A DNA stretch of 64,000 bases from NCBI RefSeq assembly GCF_016909575.1, contig NZ_JAFBGA010000007.1, positions 186,001-250,000 on the forward strand, given 5' to 3'. This document shows, piece by piece, positions 42,236 through 50,450 of this stretch. The position numbers and the translations under genes are program-made. The stretch is from Streptomyces sp. HB132 (lineage in GTDB: Bacteria; Actinomycetota; Actinomycetes; Streptomycetales; Streptomycetaceae). Under the pieces are notes generated by a model that saw only the letters and a program-made list of their open reading frames with translations, did no database searches and was not told the DNA's origin. Each line of letters starts with the position of its first letter. Position 1 is the stretch's first letter.

Positions 42236-43429
42236 ATGCTCGGTCCACGGGCGGCGCACGCAGGGACCGGCGGAGTCGCCGGCCCGCCGACGGGTACCGG
42301 CGGTCGCACGGACTGCCGCGCGGACCCCGGGCCGGACGCGGGCACCGCCGGTGAGGCGGCCTCAGCCGTCGGGGCCGTCCTCGAGGAGTACCTGCGCGGC
42401 AGACTGCGGGAGGCCCGGCGGGTCGACGCGGTGTTCGCCGAGGAAGTGGCCTCCCGGGTCGCAGCGTTCGTCCTGCGGGGCGGCAAACGGCTGCGGACCG
42501 CCTTCGTCTGGTGCGGGTGGGTGGCAACCGGCGGCGTCGGCGACCCCCTGACACCGCTGCGCATCGGCGCCGCCCTCGAACTGCTGCAGACCTGCGCCCT
42601 GGTGCACGACGACGTCATGGACGAATCCCCGGTGCGCCGGGGCGCGCCCGCCGTGCACGCGGACTTCGCGCGGCAACACCGGGCGGGCCGTATGCGCGGT
42701 TCCGCTGCCTCCTACTCGGCCACCGCCGCGGTGCTGGCCGGAGACCTGGCGCTGGCGTGGGCCGACGACCTCTTCACCGAGACCGCACTGACCTCGCCGT
42801 ACGGGGAGCAGCTGCACAGGGAGTGGCAGGCGATGCGCGGCGAGATGGTGGCCGGGCAGTACCTGGACATGCGGGCGCAGGCGACCGGATCCTCCGATCC
42901 CGCCCAGGCCAGGAACATCGCGACGCTCAAGAGCGCGCTCTACACCGTCGAGCGGCCGCTCGCCCTGGGCGCCTCCCTGGCGGGTGCCGACGCCCGCACC
43001 ACGGACGGGCTGCGGGCCGCCGGACGATGTGCGGGACTCGCCTTCCAACTGCGTGACGACCTGCTGGGCGCGTTCGGTGATCCGGCCGTGACGGGGAAGC
43101 CCGCGGACGAGGATCTGAGGGCACGCAAGCTCACCTGTCTCCGCGCGGTCGCTCTCCGGCTCGCCGCCGAATCCGGCGACACCGAGGCTCTGGCCGTACT
43201 CGGCCCCGGCGACGCGGGGACGGGCGCAGGCGCGGTCGAGCGGATGCGCGCCGCTCTGGAACGTACGGGCGCACGGGCCGTCGTCGAGGAGGAGATCGCC
43301 GGCCTCTCGGCGTCGAGCCTGCGTCACTTCGCCGCCGTCGGAGCCGATGCCCGAGCGCGGCGGGAGTTCGCGGTGCTGGTGGCCAGGGCCGTGGGCACCG
43401 TGCCCGACGGAGAGGGGGAGAGCGCATGA
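42236..43429 (+). CDS. crtE: Geranylgeranyl diphosphate synthase
   Basis: Polyprenyl synthase of 397 residues that builds GGPP, the C20 precursor of the carotenoid pathway. First Asp-rich motif LVHDDVMDES (about residue 125), second motif FQLRDDLLGAFGD, plus GGKRLRTAFVW and QYLDMRAQA. ATG at 42236 is chosen for the AAAGGGG ribosome site 6 nt upstream; two earlier in-frame starts lack one. The N-terminal 40 residues are Gly-rich and probably disordered. First gene of the crtE-crtI-crtB-Rieske operon; its TGA overlaps the crtI start (ATGA). Confidence 0.94.
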   Translation: MLGPRAAHAGTGGVAGPPTGTGGRTDCRADPGPDAGTAGEAASAVGAVLEEYLRGRLREARRVDAVFAEEVASRVAAFVLRGGKRLRTAFVWCGWVATGGVGDPLTPLRIGAALELLQTCALVHDDVMDESPVRRGAPAVHADFARQHRAGRMRGSAASYSATAAVLAGDLALAWADDLFTETALTSPYGEQLHREWQAMRGEMVAGQYLDMRAQATGSSDPAQARNIATLKSALYTVERPLALGASLAGADARTTDGLRAAGRCAGLAFQLRDDLLGAFGDPAVTGKPADEDLRARKLTCLRAVALRLAAESGDTEALAVLGPGDAGTGAGAVERMRAALERTGARAVVEEEIAGLSASSLRHFAAVGADARARREFAVLVARAVGTVPDGEGESA

Positions 43430-44961
43430 GGACCGTGGCGGGCCCCACTGACCACGTGGTGGTGGTCGGCGCCGGCCTCTCCGGCCTCGCCGCCGCCCTT
43501 CACCTGCTGGGCGCGGGCCGCAGGGTCACCGTCGTCGAGCGGGCCTCCGGGCCCGGGGGCCGGGCGGGACGCCTCGAACTCGGCGGCTACCGGATCGATA
43601 CGGGACCCACGGTGCTGACCATGCCGCACCTGGCGGACGAGGCCTTCGCCGCCGTCGGGGACAGCCTCCACCGCCGGGTGGAGCTCATCCCGCTGGACCC
43701 CGCCTACCGGGCGCACTTCGCCGACGGCAGCCGGCTGGACGTCCACACGGACGGCGACGCCATGGAGGCCGAGATCCTGAGGTTCGCCGGGCCGTCGCAG
43801 GCCGCGGGATACCGCCGTCTGCGTCAATGGCTCGAAAGGCTCTACCAGGCGCAGATGCGCCGCTTCATCGACACCAACTTCGACTCGCCCTTCAAGCTGC
43901 TCCACCCGGACCTCGCCCGGCTGGCGGCCCTGGGCGGCTTCGGCCGGCTCGACCCGCAGATCGGCAGATTCCTCACCGACCCGCGGCTACGGAGGGTGTT
44001 CTCCTTCCAGGCGCTGTACGCGGGAGTCGCCCCGGCCCGCGCGCTCGCCGCCTACGCGGTCATCGCCTACATGGACACGGTCGCGGGCGTCTGGTTCCCG
44101 AAGGGCGGCATGTACGCCCTTCCCCGCGCCATGGCGGACGCCGCAGCCGACGCGGGAGGGGACTTCCGCTGGTCGGCCGAGGTGGCCGGACTGGAGCGAG
44201 CCGCCGGACGGGTCCGGGCCGTACGGCTGGAGTCAGGCGAGCGGATCGCCTGTGACGCCGTCGTCCTGACACCCGATCTGCCTGTCGTCCACGGTCTCCT
44301 CGGGCGGGCACCCCGGCGTCCCGTGCCCTTGCGGCACGCGCCGTCGGCGGTGGTCTTGCACGCCGGTACCAACCGCACCTGGCCCGGCCTGGCGCACCAC
44401 ACGCTCTCCTTCGGCGCCGCCTGGGAGCGCACCTTCGACGAACTCACCCGGACCGGAAGTCTGATGAGCGATCCCTCGCTGCTCATCACCCGGCCGACGA
44501 CGCACGACCCGTCACTCGCCCCGCCCGGCCGGCACCTGCACTACGTCCTGGCCCCGTGCCCCAACACCACGACAGGCCCGTCGGCGGCCACCTGGCACGG
44601 ACTGGGACCGCGTTACCGCGACAGTCTCCTGGCCGAGCTGGAACGCCGGGGACTGGACGGCTTCGAGGAATCCATGGACCAGGAACTGCTCGTCACCCCG
44701 ATGGACTGGGCCGCCCAGGGCCACGCGGCGGGCACCCCGTTCTCCGTGTCGCACACGTTCGCTCAGACCGGCCCCTTCCGGCCACGCAACCTCGTACGCG
44801 GCTACGACAACGTCGTCCTCGCCGGGTGCGGAACCACACCCGGGGTGGGCGTGCCGACCGTGCTCGTGAGCGGCAAGCTCGCCGCAGCCCGCATCACGGG
44901 CCTTCCCCACGCGACGGGTGTGCGCCGTCGTTCCCCCCTCCTCGAAGGGCAGAGCACATGA
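43426..44961 (+). CDS. crtI: Phytoene desaturase
   Basis: FAD enzyme of 511 residues that desaturates phytoene stepwise to lycopene. N-terminal FAD site VVVGAGLSGLAAALHLLG, then GPGGRAGRLELGGYRIDTGP, a signature of bacterial CrtI. Near the C-terminus NVVLAGCGTTPGVGVPTVL and SGKLAA match the family. Both ends overlap neighbours by 4 nt, so translation is coupled to crtE and crtB. Peripheral membrane location is expected for the family. Confidence 0.95.
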   Translation: MRTVAGPTDHVVVVGAGLSGLAAALHLLGAGRRVTVVERASGPGGRAGRLELGGYRIDTGPTVLTMPHLADEAFAAVGDSLHRRVELIPLDPAYRAHFADGSRLDVHTDGDAMEAEILRFAGPSQAAGYRRLRQWLERLYQAQMRRFIDTNFDSPFKLLHPDLARLAALGGFGRLDPQIGRFLTDPRLRRVFSFQALYAGVAPARALAAYAVIAYMDTVAGVWFPKGGMYALPRAMADAAADAGGDFRWSAEVAGLERAAGRVRAVRLESGERIACDAVVLTPDLPVVHGLLGRAPRRPVPLRHAPSAVVLHAGTNRTWPGLAHHTLSFGAAWERTFDELTRTGSLMSDPSLLITRPTTHDPSLAPPGRHLHYVLAPCPNTTTGPSAATWHGLGPRYRDSLLAELERRGLDGFEESMDQELLVTPMDWAAQGHAAGTPFSVSHTFAQTGPFRPRNLVRGYDNVVLAGCGTTPGVGVPTVLVSGKLAAARITGLPHATGVRRRSPLLEGQST

Positions 44962-45944
44962 ACGGCCGTGAGCTGGACGCCGCAGGAATCACCGGGCCCG
45001 CTCTGCGCGCCGCCTACACCGGATGCCGGCGGCTCAACGCACAGCACGGCCGCACGTACTTCCTGGCCACCCGGCTGCTGCCGGTCGAACGCCGCTGCGC
45101 CGTCCACGCGCTGTACGGCTTCGCCCGGTGGGCCGACGACATCGTGGACGACCTGGACCGACGGCAGCCTCCCGGGGAACGCGACCGCCTGCTGCGTCGG
45201 CTGGAGAGCGACCTCGCCCACGGCCTGCGCTCGGGAGGCGGCGAGGAACCGGTGGTGAGGGCCGTGGCGCACACCGCCGAGCGGTACGCCATCGACCACG
45301 GCCTGTTCGCCGACTTCCTGGCGTCCATGCGCAGCGACCTGACCGTCACCGACTATCCGACGTACGCCGATCTGCGTGCCTACATGCACGGTTCGGCGGC
45401 GGTGATCGGCCTCCAGATGCTGCCCGTGCTCGGGACGGTCGTGCCCCGGGAGGAGGCGGCCCCGCACGCGGCCGCTCTCGGCGTGGCCTTCCAGCTGACC
45501 AACTTCCTGCGGGACGTGGGCGAGGACCTGGACCGCGGCCGCGTCTACCTGCCGGCGGACCTGCTCGCCGCCCACGGCGTGGAGAGGCCCCTGCTCGACT
45601 GGAGCCGCCGCACCGGACGTCACGACCCGCGCGTCAGGGCCGCGTTCGTCGAAGCGGACGCGATGATCCGGACGGTGTACGAGGAAGCGGCGCCGGGCGT
45701 CGACATGCTGGAGCCGAGGGTACAGCCCTGCATCCGAACCGCGTTCGTGCTGTACCGGGGGATCCTGGACGCGATCGCCGCCGACGACTACCGGGTGCTG
45801 CACCGTCGTGCCGTGGTGCCGCGCCGGCGCCGTGCCCTCACCGCCGCCGGCGGGCTCGTACGGATCATGGGCGCGCGGATGCGGGCCCGGCAGGCGGTGG
45901 CGTCGTCGGGCGCGGTCGCGGGGGCGGAGGGTTCCGGGCGATGA
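44958..45944 (+). CDS. crtB: Phytoene synthase
   Basis: Joins two GGPP molecules head to head to give phytoene. 328 residues. Two Asp-rich substrate-binding motifs are present: YGFARWADDIVDDLD (about residue 60) and FLRDVGEDLDRGRVYLP (about 185). CRRLNAQHGRTYFLATRLLP is the usual N-terminal block. Start and stop each overlap neighbours as ATGA. The last 30 residues are Ala/Arg-rich and variable. Confidence 0.95.
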   Translation: MNGRELDAAGITGPALRAAYTGCRRLNAQHGRTYFLATRLLPVERRCAVHALYGFARWADDIVDDLDRRQPPGERDRLLRRLESDLAHGLRSGGGEEPVVRAVAHTAERYAIDHGLFADFLASMRSDLTVTDYPTYADLRAYMHGSAAVIGLQMLPVLGTVVPREEAAPHAAALGVAFQLTNFLRDVGEDLDRGRVYLPADLLAAHGVERPLLDWSRRTGRHDPRVRAAFVEADAMIRTVYEEAAPGVDMLEPRVQPCIRTAFVLYRGILDAIAADDYRVLHRRAVVPRRRRALTAAGGLVRIMGARMRARQAVASSGAVAGAEGSGR

Positions 45945-46948
45945 GCGAGCCGCGCCGAAGGACTCCATGGACGTCACCGCTGCGAGTGCGGCGCGCACCC
46001 GGCTGGGAGCGGCAGGCCCCGACCTGGCGCGAGGCGAAGCCCACAGTGATCGCCGCAGCGCTGAAGCGAGCCGCCGCCCGCCCGTCCGGCAACTGGTACG
46101 TCGCCGGGGCCTCCCGCGACGTCGGCGCGCGGGACCGCCCGTACGGCCGGACGATCGCCGGGACGGAGGTCGTCCTGTGGCGCTCCGAGGACGGTGAGCT
46201 GCGCTGCGGCCCGGGGGAGTGCCCGCATCTGGGGGCCCCGCTGCGCGACAGCAGGGTGGTGTGCGGGACGCTGCTGTGCCACTGGCACGGTCTCGCCCTG
46301 GACGGCGGGCCGTTCGCCGGATGGGAGCCGTATCCGGTGTACGACGACGGCGTGCTGGTCTGGGTGAGGCTCGACGCCGCCGGGGGCGAAAGCCCGCTGG
46401 AGCGCCCGGCCGTGCCGGTGCGGCCTGTGCCGGGGGACGCGGTGGACGCGGTGTACACGGCGGTGGGGCGGTGCGAACCCGAGGACGTGGTCGCGAACCG
46501 GCTCGACCCCTGGCACGGATCCTGGTTCCACCCGTACGCGTTCGTCGGTCTGAAGGTGGCCGGTACCCCTGAGGACGGCGGGGACGACGCGTTCGCCGTC
46601 GACGTCTCGTTCAAGGTCGCCGGCCGCCTCGTGGTGCCGGTCCGGGCCGTGTTCACCGCCCCCGGACCACGCACGGTGGTCATGCACATCACCGGCGGCG
46701 AGGGTGCCGGGTCGGTCGTGGAGACCCACGCCACGCCGCTCACCGCACCCGGCGCCACCCACCCCCGCACGGCGGTGGTCGAAGCCGTGGTCGCAGCCTC
46801 GGAGCGGCGGGGCTTCGCCCTGGCGCGCGCCGTCGCGCCCGCTCTCCGGCCTCTGATGCGCCGGGCGGCAGGCCGGCTCTGGCGCGACGACCTGGCGTAC
46901 GCCGAGCGCCGCTGGACGCTGCGGAGCGCCGGGCGCTTCCCCGGCTGA
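45941..46948 (+). CDS. Rieske-type DUF5914 protein of the carotenoid operon
   Basis: Protein of 335 residues with one Rieske [2Fe-2S] domain: cluster ligands in GECPHLGAPL and LLCHWHGLAL (C-x-H ... C-x2-H, about residues 93-117). The following part, DPWHGSWFHPYAFVG, resembles the conserved block of ring-hydroxylating-oxygenase-like proteins but lacks the standard non-heme iron triad that I can recognise. It occupies the position of crtV, the last gene of the crtEIBV operon of S. griseus, and is coupled to crtB by ATGA. Its role in isorenieratene formation is not settled: redox partner of CrtU, or a carotenoid-modifying oxygenase. Symbol left blank for that reason. Confidence 0.83.
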   Translation: MSEPRRRTPWTSPLRVRRAPGWERQAPTWREAKPTVIAAALKRAAARPSGNWYVAGASRDVGARDRPYGRTIAGTEVVLWRSEDGELRCGPGECPHLGAPLRDSRVVCGTLLCHWHGLALDGGPFAGWEPYPVYDDGVLVWVRLDAAGGESPLERPAVPVRPVPGDAVDAVYTAVGRCEPEDVVANRLDPWHGSWFHPYAFVGLKVAGTPEDGGDDAFAVDVSFKVAGRLVVPVRAVFTAPGPRTVVMHITGGEGAGSVVETHATPLTAPGATHPRTAVVEAVVAASERRGFALARAVAPALRPLMRRAAGRLWRDDLAYAERRWTLRSAGRFPG

Positions 46949-46951
46949 GTC

Positions 46952-48514
46952 TCAGCGTCGCGCGGCCAGGCCCGCGAGGGCCCGCAGGACCGGCGACCGC
47001 CCGGCGCGCGGGACGGTCCAGAGCACCTGCCCCCGGATGCCCCAGCCGGCGAGAAGCGCGTTGGCGGCGAGGAAGCCGGAGGTCGCCGCGCGTTCCATCA
47101 GAGCGACGGGGAGGCCGGTGCGGACCATGTCGCCCGCCACCGTGACACGGGGATGAGGCGTGCGCACGGCGGGCCGGCGATGATAGCCGCCCACGGAGAA
47201 GAGCGGGCAGTCGTCGCGCCATTCGTGGTGGGCGTCGACGACCCCCGCGTCCGTCGTCTCGGGATACACCTCGTGCAGCCGGTCGAGCATCCGGCGCTGG
47301 ATCTCCTTCGGTTCGGCCCTCCGATCGACGGCGTAGGCGTGGAGTTCGACAACGGAACCGCCCGTCCGCGCGGCCCACCGGGCCGATTCGCCCTCCCAGC
47401 GGTCGAGGACACTGACGTTGTCGAGCCCGTCGAAGCCACTGGTACCGAGGAAGCCCGCGCGGTCCTCGCGCACGGGGCGGTCCAGCCAGAGACGGGACAC
47501 GAGGAACGGGGGCGCCGTACGCGTGGCGGCGATGTCCGCGCGCCAGGACTCGTCTCCCAACTCCTCCGAGGCAGCGACGAGATGGCGCAGGCCGCGTGGG
47601 TCCAGGGCGAGGACCACGGCCTGGTGGCGGTCCGCCGCTCCTTCGGTGTCCACGGTCAGGTCCCCGTCGGCGGCCGGGCGGACGCGGTGGACCTGAGTGC
47701 CGGTACGCACCCCGGCGCCCAGCCGGCGCAGAGAGTCGCCCAGAGGCTCCCAGAGCGCCTGCGGGAACGGTTCGCGCGGCACGTCGAAGAGGAGGCCCTC
47801 GGACGACCCGAGGAAGTAGATGTGGAACATCAGCAGCAGTTCGGCGGCCGACAGTTCGCGAGGGTCGGAGAAGAAGCTGCGGGAGAACACCTCGAAGGCC
47901 AGGTGGTGGGCCGCCTCGGGGAAGTTGATCCGGTGCAGGAAGTCCTCGGCGCTGACCCCGTCGAACCGCTCGTACACCTCGGGTACCCGGATGTCGAGCA
48001 GGGGCAGTGCCTCACGGGGGTTCATCGCGGCGAGGTCGTGCCATCCGAACGACGGGCTGAGCGCGACGAATCCGAGCGCGCTCCACGGCGGGGTCCGCGG
48101 CACACGGGCGAAACTGTCCGCCATCCCGTTGCGGTGCCGCAGCGGGTAGTCCGCCATCGGGGCCAGCGCCGACAGCCCGGGGTCAGCCCGGCGCAGCAGC
48201 CCGCGCAGGTTGTAGTACTGGCGGAAGAAGGCGTGGAACCCGCGGCTCATCGTCGCCGCCGACCCGTCGGCAAGGCGCACCGGCCACCCGGCGAGACGTC
48301 CGCCGAGGCTCTCCCCCTGTTCGTACAGGGTCACCCGGACACCGCGTTCGGCGAGCGCGGTCGCCGCCGCGAGACCGGCGATCCCGCCGCCGATCACCGC
48401 GGCCGAAGGTGCGTCGCCGGTGAGGCGCTCGCGTCCGGGTCCGGGCATCAGCACCTCTGCCCGGCTGTCGCGTCCGTGCCGCGTGGCGTCGACGCGGCGC
48501 CTGCGGGCACTCAT
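46952..48514 (-). CDS. crtU: Carotenoid aromatic-ring synthase (isorenieratene synthase)
   Basis: FAD enzyme of 520 residues that aromatises the beta-ionone rings of beta-carotene with methyl migration, giving isorenieratene. FAD site AAVIGGGIAGLAAATALAER, then EQGESLGGRLAGWPVRLADG; FHAFFRQYYNLRGLLRR and HRINFPEAAHHLAFEVFSRS are characteristic of CrtU. At the C-terminus VTVAGDMVRTGLPVALMERA. The ATG overlaps the crtT stop (ATGA). Its stop is 3 nt from the stop of the convergent Rieske gene, with no room for a separate terminator. Confidence 0.92.
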   Translation of the reverse strand: MSARRRRVDATRHGRDSRAEVLMPGPGRERLTGDAPSAAVIGGGIAGLAAATALAERGVRVTLYEQGESLGGRLAGWPVRLADGSAATMSRGFHAFFRQYYNLRGLLRRADPGLSALAPMADYPLRHRNGMADSFARVPRTPPWSALGFVALSPSFGWHDLAAMNPREALPLLDIRVPEVYERFDGVSAEDFLHRINFPEAAHHLAFEVFSRSFFSDPRELSAAELLLMFHIYFLGSSEGLLFDVPREPFPQALWEPLGDSLRRLGAGVRTGTQVHRVRPAADGDLTVDTEGAADRHQAVVLALDPRGLRHLVAASEELGDESWRADIAATRTAPPFLVSRLWLDRPVREDRAGFLGTSGFDGLDNVSVLDRWEGESARWAARTGGSVVELHAYAVDRRAEPKEIQRRMLDRLHEVYPETTDAGVVDAHHEWRDDCPLFSVGGYHRRPAVRTPHPRVTVAGDMVRTGLPVALMERAATSGFLAANALLAGWGIRGQVLWTVPRAGRSPVLRALAGLAARR

Positions 48515-49245
48515 GACGCCACGGGCCCGGCGGAGGCCACGCCGCCCCCGGCGAGGAACACGTGGACGATGCCGGTCTGCCAGCCGCCGACCGGCACGGT
48601 CCGTACGAAGGGGAACCCGGCCCGGGAGATCCGTCGCGCGAACACGGGTGCCGTATCGAACGCGAGGACACTGCGGTACAGATGGCGGTACAGCTCGCGG
48701 TCTCCGGTCAGTGTGCCCGCCGGGACGATGACGCCCCGGCAGACCGTGTTCCACACGGCCCGGTGCACGGCCGAACCGCTGAGGCTGTACTCGTGTACCA
48801 GCAGACGGCCTCCGGGGCGCAGAAGGGCGCGCACGGCCTCGAGCACGTCACCCGGGGCGGCGACGTTGCGGAACAGGTAGGCCGCGAATACGGCGTCGTA
48901 CGAGCCGTCGTCGTCGGTGGTGCGGAGGTCCTCCGCGCAACGGTGCAGGAAACGGACGTTCGGGGGCCAGCGTTTCGCGCGCGCCTGTTCCAGCATGCCC
49001 GCGGAGGCGTCGACCGCCGTGATCCGGGCGTACGGGGCCGCCCGGATCAGAGCCCGCGTGGACGCGCCCGTCCCGCAGCCGAGATCGAGGACCCGTAGCC
49101 CCCTTCCACCACGAGGCAGCCGCAGACGGTGCGCCGAGCGGAGGAGTCCGGAGCGGTAGCCCGGATTCAACCCCGTGAGCCGGTCGTACGAGTGTGACGC
49201 GTGATCGAAGGCGCGTGCCAGGTCGTGGTCCCGCAGGAGGGTCAT
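48511..49245 (-). CDS. crtT: SAM-dependent methyltransferase of the carotenoid cluster
   Basis: Class I methyltransferase of 244 residues. Motif I VLDLGCGTGAS, motif II ITAVDASAGMLEQA and DAVFAAYLFRNVAAPGD resemble the UbiE/COQ5 type. It sits where crtT is found in streptomycete crtYTU operons; its substrate in isorenieratene producers has not been established to my knowledge. The ATG shares a base with the crtY stop (TGATG), and its own stop overlaps crtU, so it is translationally coupled on both sides. Confidence 0.9.
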   Translation of the reverse strand: MTLLRDHDLARAFDHASHSYDRLTGLNPGYRSGLLRSAHRLRLPRGGRGLRVLDLGCGTGASTRALIRAAPYARITAVDASAGMLEQARAKRWPPNVRFLHRCAEDLRTTDDDGSYDAVFAAYLFRNVAAPGDVLEAVRALLRPGGRLLVHEYSLSGSAVHRAVWNTVCRGVIVPAGTLTGDRELYRHLYRSVLAFDTAPVFARRISRAGFPFVRTVPVGGWQTGIVHVFLAGGGVASAGPVAS

Positions 49246-50450
49246 CAGGAGCTCTCTTCGGATCGGCCGGTGGCCCGGCGGGCGAGGAAGGGGACTTCGG
49301 CCGCGGTGCGGAGCATCGGGCCCACGGGTGTACGCAGACCGATCCCGAACTCCTCCCACGGCGTGCTCCCGCCGTCGAGGAAACGCAGCAGCCGCTCCAT
49401 GGGGACGCGGCGGAACAGGTCGGTGAAGAAGCGCGGCCCGTCCACGCGCCCGGTGTCCAGGGCCCTGAGCAGCACGGCGTCCATGGCCAGAGCTCTGCGG
49501 CCGTGCGGTGGCGGCACGCCCGGGCGTCCGTCGCGCAGTGCGGTGGCGATGGCCCGGCTCTGGCGCTGGACGGCGGCGAACGTGTAACCGGTGGCCGGGC
49601 GGGTCGCGCCCCCGGCGGCTCCGATGCGGAAGACGGCGCGGCCGGTCCGGCGGGGGAAGCGCGCGTCGGTCATGGGGATGACACCCTGCTCGGCCGACTC
49701 CACGGTGAACCGGCCGAGCCGCAGGACGCCCGCGCTGTACTGCCGCAGAGCGGCCTCGTACGCCGCCGTCGTGAGCGGGGCACGGGAGAACTCGGTGTAT
49801 TCCACCAGCGCCCGGTCCGGTGCCAGCGGCAGGACGTAGCCGAACGCGAGGCCGTGACGGGGCTGCGGCACCCGGAAGTCCATGAGGTCCGCCACCTGGG
49901 GTTCGAAGCGGGGGGCGGCGGTGCGCACGAACCAGCCCCGGAAGTGCTGCAGCAGTATCGTGCGGTGCGGCGGTGCGCCCGGCACGGGCCGCGAGTCGAA
50001 GACGTACCGGCCGCGGAGGGTGAGCGGTCGTCCGTCGGCCGTGGTGCAGCGCACCTCGGCGCCGTACGGTGCGTCGCGTACCTCGTGGGCCGTCGCGCGC
50101 AGGACACGGGCTTCCGGGGCCGCCGCCAGGCGGGAATGGACCAGCTGCTCGAAAGGGCCCGACCGCACCATGCGGTAACGCAGCGGAGACGGGTCCGACC
50201 CGACGGCGCTGCCGTCCGGCCCCCGCACCCGCAGTCGCTGCCACGACGCGACGACGGCCTCCTCGAACTCGCCGGTGCCGGCCTCCCAGTAGCACCAGGT
50301 GCGCTCGGCCGGGCGGAGGGGCCCGTCGGGTGCCTCGACCAGCGTCACTCCCGTGCCGGTCCTGGTGAGCCAGTGGGCCAGGCAGAGCCCGGCGGCGCCG
50401 CCGCCCACGACGACGGCGTCGTCCACCCGACCGTGAACGCCTCCGGTCAC
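49245..50450 (-). CDS. crtY: Lycopene beta-cyclase
   Basis: FAD-dependent cyclase of 401 residues that forms the two beta-rings of beta-carotene from lycopene. N-terminal dinucleotide site AVVVGGGAAGLCLAHWLTR, then RTWCYWEAGTGEFEE. RGRYVFDSRP and GWFVRTAAPRFEPQVADLMD are CrtY family blocks, with FGYVLPLAPDRALVEYTEFS and GGATRPATGYTFAAVQRQSR following. Start overlaps the stop of the upstream FAD oxidoreductase gene by 4 nt. Confidence 0.94.
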   Translation of the reverse strand: MTGGVHGRVDDAVVVGGGAAGLCLAHWLTRTGTGVTLVEAPDGPLRPAERTWCYWEAGTGEFEEAVVASWQRLRVRGPDGSAVGSDPSPLRYRMVRSGPFEQLVHSRLAAAPEARVLRATAHEVRDAPYGAEVRCTTADGRPLTLRGRYVFDSRPVPGAPPHRTILLQHFRGWFVRTAAPRFEPQVADLMDFRVPQPRHGLAFGYVLPLAPDRALVEYTEFSRAPLTTAAYEAALRQYSAGVLRLGRFTVESAEQGVIPMTDARFPRRTGRAVFRIGAAGGATRPATGYTFAAVQRQSRAIATALRDGRPGVPPPHGRRALAMDAVLLRALDTGRVDGPRFFTDLFRRVPMERLLRFLDGGSTPWEEFGIGLRTPVGPMLRTAAEVPFLARRATGRSEESS

